A stretch of 64,000 nucleotides of DNA from Marinobacterium_D sp050908845 (GCF_050908845.1 NZ_CP194171.1:1-64000), one strand, 5' to 3'. Positions 54,144-63,864 are shown, counted from the first letter of the stretch. The notes: generated from the letters alone by a model not told the origin. A program made the numbers and translations.

Positions 54144-54533
54144 ATGTCCAGTCTTTATATTGCCCTGAAACACTTTCACCTCACCACGGTAGCACTGACC
54201 ATCATGCTGTTTCTTTTTCGCTCGGCGCTGATGCTTTGGTATCCCAGGGGCCTGAACTGGCGCTGGGTCCGAGTGGTCCCTCATGTCATCGATACCCTGC
54301 TGCTGCTCAGCGGCACAGGGCTGATGTTCCTGATCCACCAGTATCCGCTGGTGAACCACTGGTTGACCGCGAAACTGACGGCATTGCTGCTTTACATTGT
54401 ATTTGGCACGCTGGCGTTGAAACGCGGACGTACCCGCAGGACGCGTCTGACAGCCCTGTTATTCGCCCTGCTAAGCCTCGGCTACCTGGTCGCGGTCGCC
54501 CGGATTCATTCCCCGACTATCGGCCTGTTTTAA
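54144..54533 (+). CDS. SirB2-family membrane protein
   Basis: Four predicted TM helices in 129 residues, with SirB2 features: LKHFHLTTVALTIMLFLFRS at the N-terminus, PHVIDTLLLLSG in the middle and WLTAKLTALLLYIVFG. Role unknown; relatives are often called invasion gene expression up-regulators, a name from Salmonella without known mechanism. The ATG at 54144 fits better than an in-frame TTG at 54129. Its last 63 bases overlap the convergent RfbD-like gene. Confidence 0.85.
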   Translation: MSSLYIALKHFHLTTVALTIMLFLFRSALMLWYPRGLNWRWVRVVPHVIDTLLLLSGTGLMFLIHQYPLVNHWLTAKLTALLLYIVFGTLALKRGRTRRTRLTALLFALLSLGYLVAVARIHSPTIGLF

Positions 54534-55454
54534 CGCGCCCGACTCATAAAGTTCACGCACCAGGCGCTGCAATTCAATGCGCCAGGGGCGTTGGCGAATA
54601 CCAAAGGTATTTAACAGCTTACTACATTTGAGGACAGACGAAGCCGGACGTTCCACTGATTCGTTCGGCAGATCTTTCGACGCCACCGGCATCAGCTCGC
54701 TGACTTTCAGCTCTTCATACTGACGCGCAGCTGCCAGAATCGCTTCGCTGAAACCGTAGCGCGTTGTTATTTCCGCGCCACAGTAATGGTAAGTGCCCCA
54801 GGCATCGGCGCCATTGGCCAGCTGTTTGAGGATTGCGACCAGCACCCGCGCCACATCATCGGCGGACGTGGGGCAGCCACGCCGATCATCCGCCGCCAGC
54901 ACGCAGTTCTCTTTTCGCGCCTGCTGCAGCGTTTTCAACAGGAAGTTGCTGCCGGTCTCACTGAAAATCCAGCTGACACGGAGAATAATGTGGCGCGGCA
55001 GCAGCTGTCGTATCAGCTCTTCGCCTTCCCACTTGCTGTTACCGTAAACCCCGAGCGGCGCCGCATCGTCCGCTTCGGTGTAACCACTGGCATAGTGGCC
55101 ATCGAAGACATAGTCGGATGAGAGGTGCAACAGAGGGATCGACAGTTCACCACAGAGCTCGGCCAGCAGCCGCGGCCCTTCCGCATTGACGGCGTAGGCG
55201 CGTTCAGGATTCCGCTCGGACGGATCAACCCGATTAAAACCGGCGCAGTTAACGACATAGTCCGGCAGGTCGGAGGCCAGGATCTCGGTAAGCTGCTCGC
55301 GCCGGGTGATATCGAGCTGACGTTTGGTCAGCGCCGTTACTCTGAAATGGGAATCGTCCTGAATAATGCGCACCAGTGCCCTGCCGATCTGGCCTTCAGC
55401 CCCGGTTATCAGCAGCCTGGTTGGCTCCGTGTAAAATTGGGAAACGCTTTCCAA
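54471..55454 (-). CDS. RfbD-like dTDP-4-dehydrorhamnose reductase family protein (SDR)
   Basis: Extended short-chain dehydrogenase, 327 residues. The NAD(P)-binding motif LLITGAEGQIGRALV is at about residues 14-28. YVVNCAGFNRVDPSE, HLSSDYVFDG and the catalytic YxxxK (YGNSKWEGE) follow, in the RmlD pattern. No other sugar nucleotide gene is near, so rhamnose synthesis is not supported and the substrate is unknown. The start appears to be a TTG at 55454 with GAGGAG rather far upstream. Its 3' end overlaps SirB2 on the other strand. Confidence 0.85.
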   Translation of the reverse strand: MESVSQFYTEPTRLLITGAEGQIGRALVRIIQDDSHFRVTALTKRQLDITRREQLTEILASDLPDYVVNCAGFNRVDPSERNPERAYAVNAEGPRLLAELCGELSIPLLHLSSDYVFDGHYASGYTEADDAAPLGVYGNSKWEGEELIRQLLPRHIILRVSWIFSETGSNFLLKTLQQARKENCVLAADDRRGCPTSADDVARVLVAILKQLANGADAWGTYHYCGAEITTRYGFSEAILAAARQYEELKVSELMPVASKDLPNESVERPASSVLKCSKLLNTFGIRQRPWRIELQRLVRELYESGALKQADSRGMNPGDRDQVAEA

Positions 55455-55705
55455 AACGGTTTTTCTCTCCTCAAACCTCTCACTTGCAGGCAGACAACAG
55501 CCCGAACCGACGCCACCGCCGTTAGCCCAGTATGCTAACCACCATACCCAAACCTAACAGATTGAAACTGGAACCAATTACGTCCAGCAAATCCCAGTGG
55601 GAGTGGTACATTCATAGCACAAGTATACGGTATCGCCTACAGCCGCAACGGCCTCAGCTTAGGTGCAAAGCGTTGTGTAACGATGGGGGTCCAGCGAGGT
55701 TGTCT

Positions 55706-55740
55706 ACCGCTACCCGAAACGGCCAGCATCGGGTAGCGGT
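55706..55740. repeat. Twelve-base perfect inverted repeat after ssb
   Basis: ACCGCTACCCGA / TCGGGTAGCGGT with an 11-base loop. It has no T run on either side, so it is not a classical terminator but may be an mRNA 3'-end stabiliser. It is the only feature I see in the 314-base gap 55455-55768. Confidence 0.6.
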
Positions 55741-55768
55741 AAACCGGCTATTCGCGTGAGTAATAGCC

Positions 55769-56275
55769 TCAGAAGGGGATATCGTCGTCGAACGGGTCCA
55801 TATCCGGAGCCGCCGGCTGCTGCGGCTGTTGCTGAGGCGGCTGCTGCGGAGCCTGGCGCTGCGGTTGACGCGGCTGCTGGGCCGGAGGCTGACCATATCC
55901 CATCGGATCAGGCTGTGAATAACCACCGCCTTCACCGCCACGACTGTCGAGCATCTGCATTTCGCTGGCGACGATTTCCGTGGTGTAACGGTCCTGACCG
56001 TCCTGGCCCTGCCATTTGCGGGTGCGCAGGGAGCCTTCGACATAAACTTTCGAGCCCTTACGCAGGTATTCACCGGCGATCTCGGCCAGGCGGTTGAAAA
56101 ACACAACCCTGTGCCATTCAGTACGTTCCTGCTGCTGACCGGACTGCTTGTCCTTCCAGGACTCACTGGTCGCTACGGTTACGTTGGTAACCGCGTTACC
56201 AGAGGGCATGTAGCGTACTTCGGGGTCGCCGCCCAGATTACCGACCAGAATTACTTTGTTGATGCCACGCGCCAT
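55769..56275 (-). CDS. ssb: Single-stranded DNA-binding protein
   Basis: Binds single-stranded DNA in replication and repair. From the ATG at 56275 (MARGINKV, with GGAG upstream) it is 168 residues. The OB fold occupies about 1-110, then a long Q/P/G-rich linker, then the acidic C-terminal tip DPFDDDIPF that binds partner proteins. Divergent from uvrA. Confidence 0.96.
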   Translation of the reverse strand: MARGINKVILVGNLGGDPEVRYMPSGNAVTNVTVATSESWKDKQSGQQQERTEWHRVVFFNRLAEIAGEYLRKGSKVYVEGSLRTRKWQGQDGQDRYTTEIVASEMQMLDSRGGEGGGYSQPDPMGYGQPPAQQPRQPQRQAPQQPPQQQPQQPAAPDMDPFDDDIPF

Positions 56276-56398
56276 CTTTGTCTCCACTTAGCGGTTTAAT
56301 TCACAACTCATCGTCCGCCGAAATCTCCTTTTTCGGGCGGAACGCGTAACGCTCAGAATAACACAGCAAAGCGGTTTAAGGCGCCCTCTGTGAACGCC

Positions 56399-56404
56399 TA
56401 TAAT
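56399..56404 (+). promoter_or_regulatory. -10 box of uvrA
   Basis: Consensus TATAAT, 32 bases before the uvrA ATG. No good -35 was found, and I see no LexA box (CTG-N10-CAG) in the ssb-uvrA gap. Confidence 0.5.
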
Positions 56405-56435
56405 AGTCGTTTTGCTCATTCTGGCCGGAGAGTTC

Positions 56436-59255
56436 ATGGACAAGATTCTGGTACGCGGTGCCCGTACGCATAACCTGAAGAACATTGATCTGGATATCCC
56501 GCGCGACAAGCTGATCGTCATCACCGGCCTGTCCGGATCCGGCAAGTCCTCCCTCGCCTTCGACACCCTGTATGCCGAGGGCCAGAGACGTTATGTCGAA
56601 TCACTTTCCACCTACGCCCGACAGTTCCTGTCGATGATGGAAAAACCCGATGTGGATCATATTGAGGGGCTTTCCCCCGCGATCTCCATCGAGCAGAAAT
56701 CCACCTCGCATAACCCGCGATCCACCGTCGGCACCATTACCGAGATCTACGACTACCTGCGTCTGCTGTTTGCCCGTGCCGGCGAGCCACGCTGCCCGGA
56801 TCACGATCTGCCGCTACAGGCCCAGACCATCAGCCAGATGGTCGACCAGGTACTGGCTCTGCCCGAGGGCAGCAAACTGATGTTGCTGGCACCGATGGTA
56901 CAGAACCGCAAGGGCGAGCATCTCCATGTGCTTGCGGATCTGCGCGCCCAGGGTTTCGTGCGCGCGCGCATCAACGGCATCGTTGTGGACCTGGACGAGG
57001 CGCCGGCACTGGATAAAAACAAGAAGCACGACATCGAGGTAGTGGTCGACCGCTTCAAGGTCCGCGATGACCTGCAGACCCGGCTGGCCGAGTCCTTCGA
57101 GACCGCCCTCAACCTGACCGACGGCGTGGCAACCGTGGCCTGGATGGACGATGACCAGGAGGAACTGGTGTTCTCCGCCCGCTTTGCCTGCCCGAAATGC
57201 GGTCACAGTATCCACGAACTTGAACCCCGCATGTTCTCGTTCAACAACCCCCATGGCGCCTGCCCGAGCTGCGACGGCCTCGGTGTGCGTCAGTACTTCG
57301 ATCCGGCCAAGGTTGTCCATGACCGCAGCCTGACGCTGTCTGAAGGCGCCATTCGCGGCTGGGATCGCCGCTCACTGTACTATTACCAGCAGCTCAAGGC
57401 GGTGGCGAAGCATTTCAGCTTCGATATGGACACCCCGTTTCAGGAACTGGATTCCAAACACCAGAAAATCATTCTGGAGGGCAGCGCCAAAGTGGAGGTG
57501 CCGTTCGAATACGTTAACGATCGTGGCACCGTGATCACCAAGTCGCATCCGTTCGAAGGCGTGCTCAACAACCTGGAACGCCGCTACCGTGAAACCGAGT
57601 CGGAGATGGTGCGTGAGGACCTGGCCAAATACCTTAATATGCAGCCCTGCCCCAGCTGTCACGGTACCCGCCTGCGTCGTGACGCGCGTCACGTCTACAT
57701 CGATGAGCGCACCCTGCCGGAACTTGTGCACCTGCCGATAGGCAGTGCCAGTGACTATTTCGAGGGGCTGAAACTCAGCGGCAAACAGGGCGAAATCGCG
57801 GAAAAGATTCTCAAGGAGATCCGCGAACGCCTGTCGTTCCTGGTCAACGTGGGTCTGGACTACCTGTCACTGGAGCGCAGCGCCGAAACTCTGTCCGGCG
57901 GCGAAGCACAGCGAATCCGCCTGGCCAGCCAGATCGGTGCCGGTCTTGTAGGCGTAATGTACATACTCGATGAACCTTCCATCGGTCTGCACCAGAGGGA
58001 TAACGAGCGCCTGCTGAAAACCCTGGAGCACCTGCGCAGCCTGGGTAATACCGTCATCGTCGTTGAGCACGATGAAGACGCTATCCGCATGGCCGACTGG
58101 GTGATCGACATAGGCCCGGGGGCAGGTGTTCACGGTGGCCGGGTTATCGCCGATGGCACACCTGCTGAGGTGATGGCCTGCGAAGACTCCATGACCGGCC
58201 AGTACCTCAGTGGTACCCGGTGTATCAGCGTCCCGGATCAACGCAACCCCTGCGACCCTGATGCCATGTTGCGCCTTAAAGGAGCCAGCGGAAACAACCT
58301 TAAAAATGTAACCCTGGAGCTGCCGGTGGGCCTGTTCACCTGCATCACCGGCGTTTCCGGTTCCGGCAAGTCAACACTGATCAACAACACCCTGTTCCCC
58401 GTTGCAGCGACCGAGCTGAACAAGGCCACCACCCTGGAAGCAGCACCCTATGCCAAGATCGAGGGTCTGGACCAGTTCGACAAGGTGATCGATATCGATC
58501 AAAGCCCAATCGGCCGGACACCACGCTCCAATCCAGCCACCTATACCGGCATTTTCACCCAGGTGCGGGAGCTGTTCGCCGGCACTCAGGAAGCGCGCTC
58601 CCGCGGTTACAAACCGGGCCGCTTCAGTTTCAACGTAAAAGGCGGCCGCTGCGAGGCCTGTCAGGGGGACGGTGTTATCAAGGTCGAGATGCATTTCCTG
58701 CCCGATATCTATGTGCCCTGTGACGTCTGCAAGGGACATCGTTACAACCGGGAAACCCTGGATGTTAAATACAAGGGCCGGAACATCCACGAAGTGCTGG
58801 AGCTGACCGTCGAGGATGCGCGTGAATTCTTCGACGCCATTCCTGCGCTGGCCCGCCGCCTGCAGACACTGATCGACGTGGGCCTGAGCTACATCCGTCT
58901 GGGCCAGGCCGCTACGACCCTGTCCGGCGGTGAAGCACAGAGGGTGAAACTTGCGCGTGAACTCTCCAAGCGGGATACCGGCAAAACACTCTATATACTT
59001 GATGAACCAACTACCGGTCTGCACTTCTACGATATCGAGCAGTTGCTGGGTGTCCTGAACAGATTGCGCGATCACGGCAACACCATCGTTGTCATTGAAC
59101 ACAATCTGGATGTCATCAAAACCGCCGACTGGATCATCGATCTTGGACCCGAGGGGGGCAGCGGCGGTGGCGAAATAATCGCCACGGGTACACCGGAGGA
59201 GGTGGCACAAAACCCCGCCTCTCATACCGGACGCTTCCTGAAGTCTCTGCTTTAA
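56436..59255 (+). CDS. uvrA: Excinuclease ABC subunit A
   Basis: Damage-recognition ATPase of nucleotide excision repair. From the ATG at 56436 (CGGAG upstream) it is 939 residues, like E. coli (940). The two Walker A motifs are GLSGSGKSS and GVSGSGKST, and the two ABC signatures LSGGEAQRIRLA and LSGGEAQRVKLA. Zinc sites occur as CPKCGHS...CPSC and CEACQGDG...CDVC. Confidence 0.98.
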   Translation: MDKILVRGARTHNLKNIDLDIPRDKLIVITGLSGSGKSSLAFDTLYAEGQRRYVESLSTYARQFLSMMEKPDVDHIEGLSPAISIEQKSTSHNPRSTVGTITEIYDYLRLLFARAGEPRCPDHDLPLQAQTISQMVDQVLALPEGSKLMLLAPMVQNRKGEHLHVLADLRAQGFVRARINGIVVDLDEAPALDKNKKHDIEVVVDRFKVRDDLQTRLAESFETALNLTDGVATVAWMDDDQEELVFSARFACPKCGHSIHELEPRMFSFNNPHGACPSCDGLGVRQYFDPAKVVHDRSLTLSEGAIRGWDRRSLYYYQQLKAVAKHFSFDMDTPFQELDSKHQKIILEGSAKVEVPFEYVNDRGTVITKSHPFEGVLNNLERRYRETESEMVREDLAKYLNMQPCPSCHGTRLRRDARHVYIDERTLPELVHLPIGSASDYFEGLKLSGKQGEIAEKILKEIRERLSFLVNVGLDYLSLERSAETLSGGEAQRIRLASQIGAGLVGVMYILDEPSIGLHQRDNERLLKTLEHLRSLGNTVIVVEHDEDAIRMADWVIDIGPGAGVHGGRVIADGTPAEVMACEDSMTGQYLSGTRCISVPDQRNPCDPDAMLRLKGASGNNLKNVTLELPVGLFTCITGVSGSGKSTLINNTLFPVAATELNKATTLEAAPYAKIEGLDQFDKVIDIDQSPIGRTPRSNPATYTGIFTQVRELFAGTQEARSRGYKPGRFSFNVKGGRCEACQGDGVIKVEMHFLPDIYVPCDVCKGHRYNRETLDVKYKGRNIHEVLELTVEDAREFFDAIPALARRLQTLIDVGLSYIRLGQAATTLSGGEAQRVKLARELSKRDTGKTLYILDEPTTGLHFYDIEQLLGVLNRLRDHGNTIVVIEHNLDVIKTADWIIDLGPEGGSGGGEIIATGTPEEVAQNPASHTGRFLKSLL

Positions 59256-59284
59256 CCCCGGATTTTCCGCCGTTAAATCGACCT

Positions 59285-59309
59285 AAGGTGGCCAGTGGCC
59301 ACCTTTTTT
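59285..59309 (+). terminator. Terminator after uvrA
   Basis: AAGGTGGCC[AGT]GGCCACCTT followed by TTTTA; a nine-base perfect stem. Confidence 0.92.
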
Positions 59310-59335
59310 ATTACCCCATCCCGGATTACAGACAC

Positions 59336-59366
59336 AAAAAAACCCGATCCAGGGATCGGGTTTTTC
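59336..59366 (-). terminator. Terminator of the alpha operon after rplQ
   Basis: AAAAACCCGATCC[AGG]GATCGGGTTTTT, symmetric with A and T runs. It lies 20 bases after the rplQ stop and can also serve the plus strand. Confidence 0.92.
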
Positions 59367-59386
59367 GTAACCGGGCTAGTACCGAA

Positions 59387-59782
59387 TTAGTCTTCTGCAG
59401 ACTCTTCGACAGCAGCCTGGCCAGGCGCACGGTCAACCAGCTCAACGTAAGCCATCGGCGCGTTGTCGCCGGCGCGGTAACCGCATTTCAGAATGCGGAT
59501 GTAACCACCCGGACGATCCGCGAAACGCGGGCCCAGTTCGTTGAACAGCTTGCCCACAGCCTCAGGGCTGCGAGTGCGCGAGAATGCCAGACGACGATTC
59601 GCAACGGAATCAGTCTTGGCCAGAGTGATCAGCGGCTCAGCAAAGCGGCGCAGTTCTTTCGCTTTAGGCAGAGTAGTCTTAATCAGTTCGTGTTCGAACA
59701 GAGACACTGCCATGTTTTTGAACATCGCCTTGCGGTGCGCACTTGTACGATTAAAGTGTCGACCAGATTTACGATGACGCAT
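59387..59782 (-). CDS. rplQ: 50S ribosomal protein L17
   Basis: Large-subunit protein, 131 residues, with the standard start MRHRKSGRHFNRTSAHRKAM. Last gene of the alpha operon. Confidence 0.98.
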   Translation of the reverse strand: MRHRKSGRHFNRTSAHRKAMFKNMAVSLFEHELIKTTLPKAKELRRFAEPLITLAKTDSVANRRLAFSRTRSPEAVGKLFNELGPRFADRPGGYIRILKCGYRAGDNAPMAYVELVDRAPGQAAVEESAED

Positions 59783-59821
59783 TTTCTAAATCCTTTGCAA
59801 CTTAGGGTTAGAAGCCAGACC

Positions 59822-60826
59822 TTAAGAGGCCGCCTTGTCGTCGCCCTTGAGGCTGGCCGGCGGCCAGTTCTCAAGACGCATTCCCAGGGACAGACCTTTG
59901 GACGCCAGCACGTCCTTGATCTCGGTCAGGGACTTCTTGCCCAAGTTAGGAGTCTTCAGCAGCTCTACTTCGGTGCGCTGGATCAGATCACCGATGTAGT
60001 AGATCTGCTCTGCTTTCAGACAGTTAGCGGAACGAACAGTCAGCTCCAGGTCGTCTACCGGACGCAGCAGAACCGGATCGATCTCCGGCTCAGCCGGCTC
60101 GGACTTGGTCTGCTCACTGGCATCCTCGAGGTCAACAAATACTGCCAGCTGCTGCTGCAGGATTGTTGCCGCACGACGGATGCACTCTTCCGGATCGATG
60201 GTACCGTTGGACTCGATATCAATAACGAGTTTATCCAGGTCGGTACGCTGCTCAACACGTGCACTCTCTACCGCGTACGAAACACGCAGTACAGGGCTGT
60301 ACGTAGCGTCGAGCTGCAGACGACCAATAGCACGAGTTTCATCGTCCTCGCTGATACGGGCATCTGCTGGCACGTAGCCGCGACCACGGCTAACCGTCAG
60401 GTGCATATTCAGGTTTGCGCCGGTGTTGAGGTGCGCAATCACGTGATCGGGATTGGCAACTTCAACGTCCTGAGTCAGCTGGATATCACCAGCTGTCACG
60501 GGACCGGGCTCGGACTTGCTAAGAGTCAGCACCGCTTCATCTGCGTTGTGCAGCAGAATGGCAACACCCTTGAGGTTCAGCAGGATCTCAATGACATCCT
60601 CCTGAACCCCTTCGATGCTGCTGTATTCGTGCAGCACACCATCAATCTCTACTTCCGTGATGGCACAGCCAGGCATGGAAGAGAGCAGAATACGGCGCAG
60701 CGCATTGCCCAGAGTATGACCGAATCCACGCTCAAGCGGCTCGAGAGTCACTTTGGCGCGTGTCTTACTGATCTCCTGCACGTCGATGTGACGTGGGCTA
60801 AGAAACTCGTTTACTGAACGCTGCAT
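59822..60826 (-). CDS. rpoA: RNA polymerase alpha subunit
   Basis: From the ATG at 60826 (MQRSVNEFL) it is 334 residues; a GTG three codons upstream forms part of the ribosome site (GGTGGA) and is less likely. The N-terminal dimerisation domain, linker, and C-terminal domain with GLSLGMRLENWPP are present; the C-terminal domain binds UP elements and activators. Between rpsD and rplQ. Confidence 0.98.
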   Translation of the reverse strand: MQRSVNEFLSPRHIDVQEISKTRAKVTLEPLERGFGHTLGNALRRILLSSMPGCAITEVEIDGVLHEYSSIEGVQEDVIEILLNLKGVAILLHNADEAVLTLSKSEPGPVTAGDIQLTQDVEVANPDHVIAHLNTGANLNMHLTVSRGRGYVPADARISEDDETRAIGRLQLDATYSPVLRVSYAVESARVEQRTDLDKLVIDIESNGTIDPEECIRRAATILQQQLAVFVDLEDASEQTKSEPAEPEIDPVLLRPVDDLELTVRSANCLKAEQIYYIGDLIQRTEVELLKTPNLGKKSLTEIKDVLASKGLSLGMRLENWPPASLKGDDKAAS

Positions 60827-60853
60827 TAATTCCACCAGTCAAGAGTTCAAGAA

Positions 60854-61474
60854 TTACTTGGAGTAGAGCTCAACGATCAGGTGCTCGTTGATATCGGCAG
60901 ACAGATCGCTGCGTTCCGGACGTGCCTTGAAGACACCTTCCATTTTCGCTGCATCTACCTCAACCCACTCAACCGGTGCACGCTGAGCAGCCAGTTCCAG
61001 CGCATGCTTGATGCGAAGCTGGTTTTTGGCTTTCTCACGTACGGCGATCACATCACCTTCCTGCACCTGGTAAGAGGGTACATTCACAGACTGACCGTTA
61101 ACGGTGATCTGACGGTGAGAAACGATCTGACGAGCTTCCGCGCGGGTAGAACCGTAACCCATGCGGTACACGACGTTGTCCAGACGGCTTTCCAGAAGCT
61201 GCAGCAGGACTTCACCTGTTGCACCTTTCTGACGAGCCGCTTCTTTGTAGTAGCTACGGAACTGACGTTCCAGGATACCGTAGGTACGACGTACTTTCTG
61301 TTTTTCACGCAGCTGCAGACCGTAGTCAGACAGGCGACCACGACGGGCGCCATGCATACCGGGTACTGCTTCTGCTTTGCACTTGCTATCGAGTGCGCGA
61401 ACACCGCTCTTCAGGAAGAGGTCGGTGCCTTCGCGACGGGACAGCTTGCACTTAGGTCCAAGATAACGAGCCAT
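60854..61474 (-). CDS. rpsD: 30S ribosomal protein S4
   Basis: Primary 16S rRNA-binding protein, 206 residues, beginning ARYLGPKCKLSRREGTDL. In E. coli S4 is the translational repressor of the alpha operon. 15 bases after rpsK. Confidence 0.98.
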   Translation of the reverse strand: MARYLGPKCKLSRREGTDLFLKSGVRALDSKCKAEAVPGMHGARRGRLSDYGLQLREKQKVRRTYGILERQFRSYYKEAARQKGATGEVLLQLLESRLDNVVYRMGYGSTRAEARQIVSHRQITVNGQSVNVPSYQVQEGDVIAVREKAKNQLRIKHALELAAQRAPVEWVEVDAAKMEGVFKARPERSDLSADINEHLIVELYSK

Positions 61475-61489
61475 ATTACCGTCTCCAGA

Positions 61490-61879
61490 TTAAACGCGAC
61501 GCTTCTTCGGCGGGCGACAGCCGTTGTGCGGAATCGGGGTCACATCGGTGATGTTTGTGATCTTATAGCCGCAAGCGTTCAGAGCGCGTACAGCAGATTC
61601 GCGACCCGGTCCCGGGCCCTTCACAAACACGTCCAGGTTTTTCAGACCGTATTCCAGTGCAGCATTACCAGCACGCTCAGCAGCAACCTGCGCAGCGAAC
61701 GGAGTGCTTTTACGGGAACCACGGAAACCTGAACCACCAGAAGTCGCCCAAGACAGTGCGTTACCCTGACGATCGGTTATGGTGATAATAGTGTTGTTAA
61801 AAGAGGCGTGGATGTGCGCGAGGCCATCCGCTACCTGCTTTTTAACCTTTTTACGTGTGCGATTACCTGGCTTTGCCAT
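61490..61879 (-). CDS. rpsK: 30S ribosomal protein S11
   Basis: Small-subunit platform protein, 129 residues, ending NGCRPPKKRRV as usual. It lies 19 bases after rpsM. Confidence 0.98.
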   Translation of the reverse strand: MAKPGNRTRKKVKKQVADGLAHIHASFNNTIITITDRQGNALSWATSGGSGFRGSRKSTPFAAQVAAERAGNAALEYGLKNLDVFVKGPGPGRESAVRALNACGYKITNITDVTPIPHNGCRPPKKRRV

Positions 61880-61898
61880 ATTCGGAAATTCCTATCGC

Positions 61899-62255
61899 TT
61901 ACTTACGGATCGGCTTGCGCGGGCCCTTACGGGTGCGAGCATTGGTTTTGCTGCGCTGACCGCGAACCGGCAGATTACGACGGTGACGCAGGCCACGGAA
62001 GCAACCGAGGTCCATAAGACGCTTGATGTTCATGTTGACTTCGCGACGCAGGTCGCCTTCAACTGTCAACTTGGCAATTTCACCACGAACATTATCGAGC
62101 TGCTCTTCAGACAGATCTGCGACCTTGGTGGTCGGAGCGATGCCGGTAGCATCCAGGATCTGCTTAGCAGTCGTGCGGCCAATACCGTAAATGTAAGTCA
62201 GAGAAATTACCGCATGCTTATTGTCAGGAATATTGACGCCAGCTATACGGGCCAT
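61899..62255 (-). CDS. rpsM: 30S ribosomal protein S13
   Basis: Small-subunit head protein, 118 residues, MARIAGVNIPDNKHAVISLTYI at the N-terminus (broken here after residue 20 of the standard block). First gene of the alpha operon with its own promoter. Confidence 0.97.
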   Translation of the reverse strand: MARIAGVNIPDNKHAVISLTYIYGIGRTTAKQILDATGIAPTTKVADLSEEQLDNVRGEIAKLTVEGDLRREVNMNIKRLMDLGCFRGLRHRRNLPVRGQRSKTNARTRKGPRKPIRK

Positions 62256-62335
62256 TCAATGTACTCCATGTTTGAAGTCCCCGACTGACTGAATGCGGGA
62301 ACCAATTTAATCAAATAGTTCGTGGAAGGCGCGCA

Positions 62336-62364
62336 ATACTACACCCTGATCATTTTTAAATCAA
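62336..62364 (-). promoter_or_regulatory. Promoter of the alpha operon (rpsM)
   Basis: Minus strand TTGATT (62359-62364), 17-base spacer, TAGTAT (62336-62341), followed by a leader of about 70 bases before rpsM. The leader could hold the S4-binding site known from E. coli, but I could not recognise the pseudoknot. Confidence 0.7.
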
Positions 62365-62404
62365 GACGCGTCGCGCGGCCCTCCAACAACCAGCCAATCG
62401 TGGA

Positions 62405-62521
62405 TTAACCCTGGCGCTGTTTGTGTCGGGGTTCCACTTTGCAGATCACGCGCACGGAACCGTTGCGACGTACGATCTTGCAGTGACGGCAAATCTTTTT
62501 AACAGATGCGCGTACTTTCAT
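62405..62521 (-). CDS. rpmJ: 50S ribosomal protein L36 (zinc-binding type)
   Basis: Only 38 residues: begins MKVRASVKKICRHCK and ends RHKQRQG. The zinc ligands are Cys11, Cys14, Cys27 and His33 (C+ type). It lies between secY and rpsM, its normal place at the end of the spc operon; the secY stop is 17 bases upstream. Confidence 0.96.
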   Translation of the reverse strand: MKVRASVKKICRHCKIVRRNGSVRVICKVEPRHKQRQG

Positions 62522-62538
62522 GATCCACCTCATTCGGC

Positions 62539-63864
62539 TTAGCGCAGGAGACCCGCGCCGCCTTTAAGATTCGATTTTTTCATCAGTGATTCGTACTGAT
62601 GCGACATCAGGTGTGATTGCACCTGCGCCATGAAGTCCATCACCACAACCACGACGATCAGCAGGGAAGTACCTCCAAAGTAGAAGGGTACGTTCCAGGC
62701 GACGACGAGGAACTGCGGCATCAGTGACACGGCAGTGATGTACAGCGCGCCGAACAGAGTCAGGCGGCTCAGCACCGTATCGATGTAACGTGCGGACTGC
62801 TCACCAGGACGGATCCCAGGAATAAAGGCACCCGATTTTTTCAGGTTATCTGCCACGTCACGCGGATTGAAAACAATCGCAGTGTAGAAGTAGCAGAAGA
62901 ACACGATCGCAATAGCGAACAGCAGGATGTACAACGGCTGTCCCGGCCCAAGAGCCAGAGCCACATCCTGCAGCCAGCCCATGCCTTCACCCTGACCGAA
63001 CCACTGCCCGACTGACGCCGGGAACAGCAGAATACTGGAGGCGAAGATCGGCGGGATAACCCCGGCCATGTTCACCTTCAGCGGCAGGTGGCTGGACTGT
63101 GCAGCGTATACACGGCGGCCCTGCTGGCGTTTTGCGTAATTGATGGTGATGCGGCGCTGGCCGCGTTCCATAAATACCACAAAGCCCACAGTAGCCACCG
63201 CCATCACAGCGATAGCCAGCAGCGCGAGGATGTTAAGATCACCCTGGCGCGCCGCTTCAAAGGACTGGCCGATTGCGCTGGGCAACCCGGCCACAATACC
63301 CGCGAAGATCAGAATGGAAATACCGTTGCCGATCCCCTTTTCAGTAACCTGTTCACCAAGCCACATAAGGAAAACTGCACCGGCAACCAGCGTGACCACA
63401 GCAACGAAATAGAAGCTGATACTGGCGCTGAACGCCACACCCTGGTTGGCAAGGCCAACCGCCATACCCAGCGACTGCACCGTGGCCAGAGCCACCGTTG
63501 CGTAACGGGTATATTGGTTAATCTTGCGACGCCCTGCTTCGCCTTCTTTCTTCAATTGCTCGAGAGTCGGGCTCACGATCGTCATCAACTGCATGATAAT
63601 GGATGCAGAGATATACGGCATGATACCCAGCGCCAGGATCGACATGCGTTCCAGTGCGCCCCCAGAGAACATATTGAACAGGCTCAGGATCGTCCCCTGA
63701 TTCTGATCAAACAGCGCAGCGAGTCGGTCAGGGTTGATACCCGGAACCGGGATATGTGCCCCGATCCGGTAAACGATGACCGCAATGAGAACGAAGCGCA
63801 GGCGAGCCCAAAGCTCGCCAAGTCCGCTCTGCATTCCCGCTGGTATTTGTCCTTTCTTAGCCAT
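62539..63864 (-). CDS. secY: Preprotein translocase subunit SecY
   Basis: Channel subunit of the Sec translocon, 441 residues with ten TM helices. The blocks FNMFSGGALERMSILALGIMPYI (about 63-85) and LGEQVTEKGIGNGISILIF are characteristic. It starts one base before the rplO stop codon region, with the two genes adjacent. Confidence 0.98.
   Translation of the reverse strand: MAKKGQIPAGMQSGLGELWARLRFVLIAVIVYRIGAHIPVPGINPDRLAALFDQNQGTILSLFNMFSGGALERMSILALGIMPYISASIIMQLMTIVSPTLEQLKKEGEAGRRKINQYTRYATVALATVQSLGMAVGLANQGVAFSASISFYFVAVVTLVAGAVFLMWLGEQVTEKGIGNGISILIFAGIVAGLPSAIGQSFEAARQGDLNILALLAIAVMAVATVGFVVFMERGQRRITINYAKRQQGRRVYAAQSSHLPLKVNMAGVIPPIFASSILLFPASVGQWFGQGEGMGWLQDVALALGPGQPLYILLFAIAIVFFCYFYTAIVFNPRDVADNLKKSGAFIPGIRPGEQSARYIDTVLSRLTLFGALYITAVSLMPQFLVVAWNVPFYFGGTSLLIVVVVVMDFMAQVQSHLMSHQYESLMKKSNLKGGAGLLR

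Noticed and set aside
56276..56435. SOS (LexA) box between ssb and uvrA
   Set aside because: uvrA often has one, but no CTG-N10-CAG match with sensible centre was found; the nearest CTC...CAG has wrong arms and spacing.
59288..60817. 509-codon plus-strand frame over rplQ and rpoA
   Set aside because: Runs through two terminators and two ribosomal operon genes in antisense.
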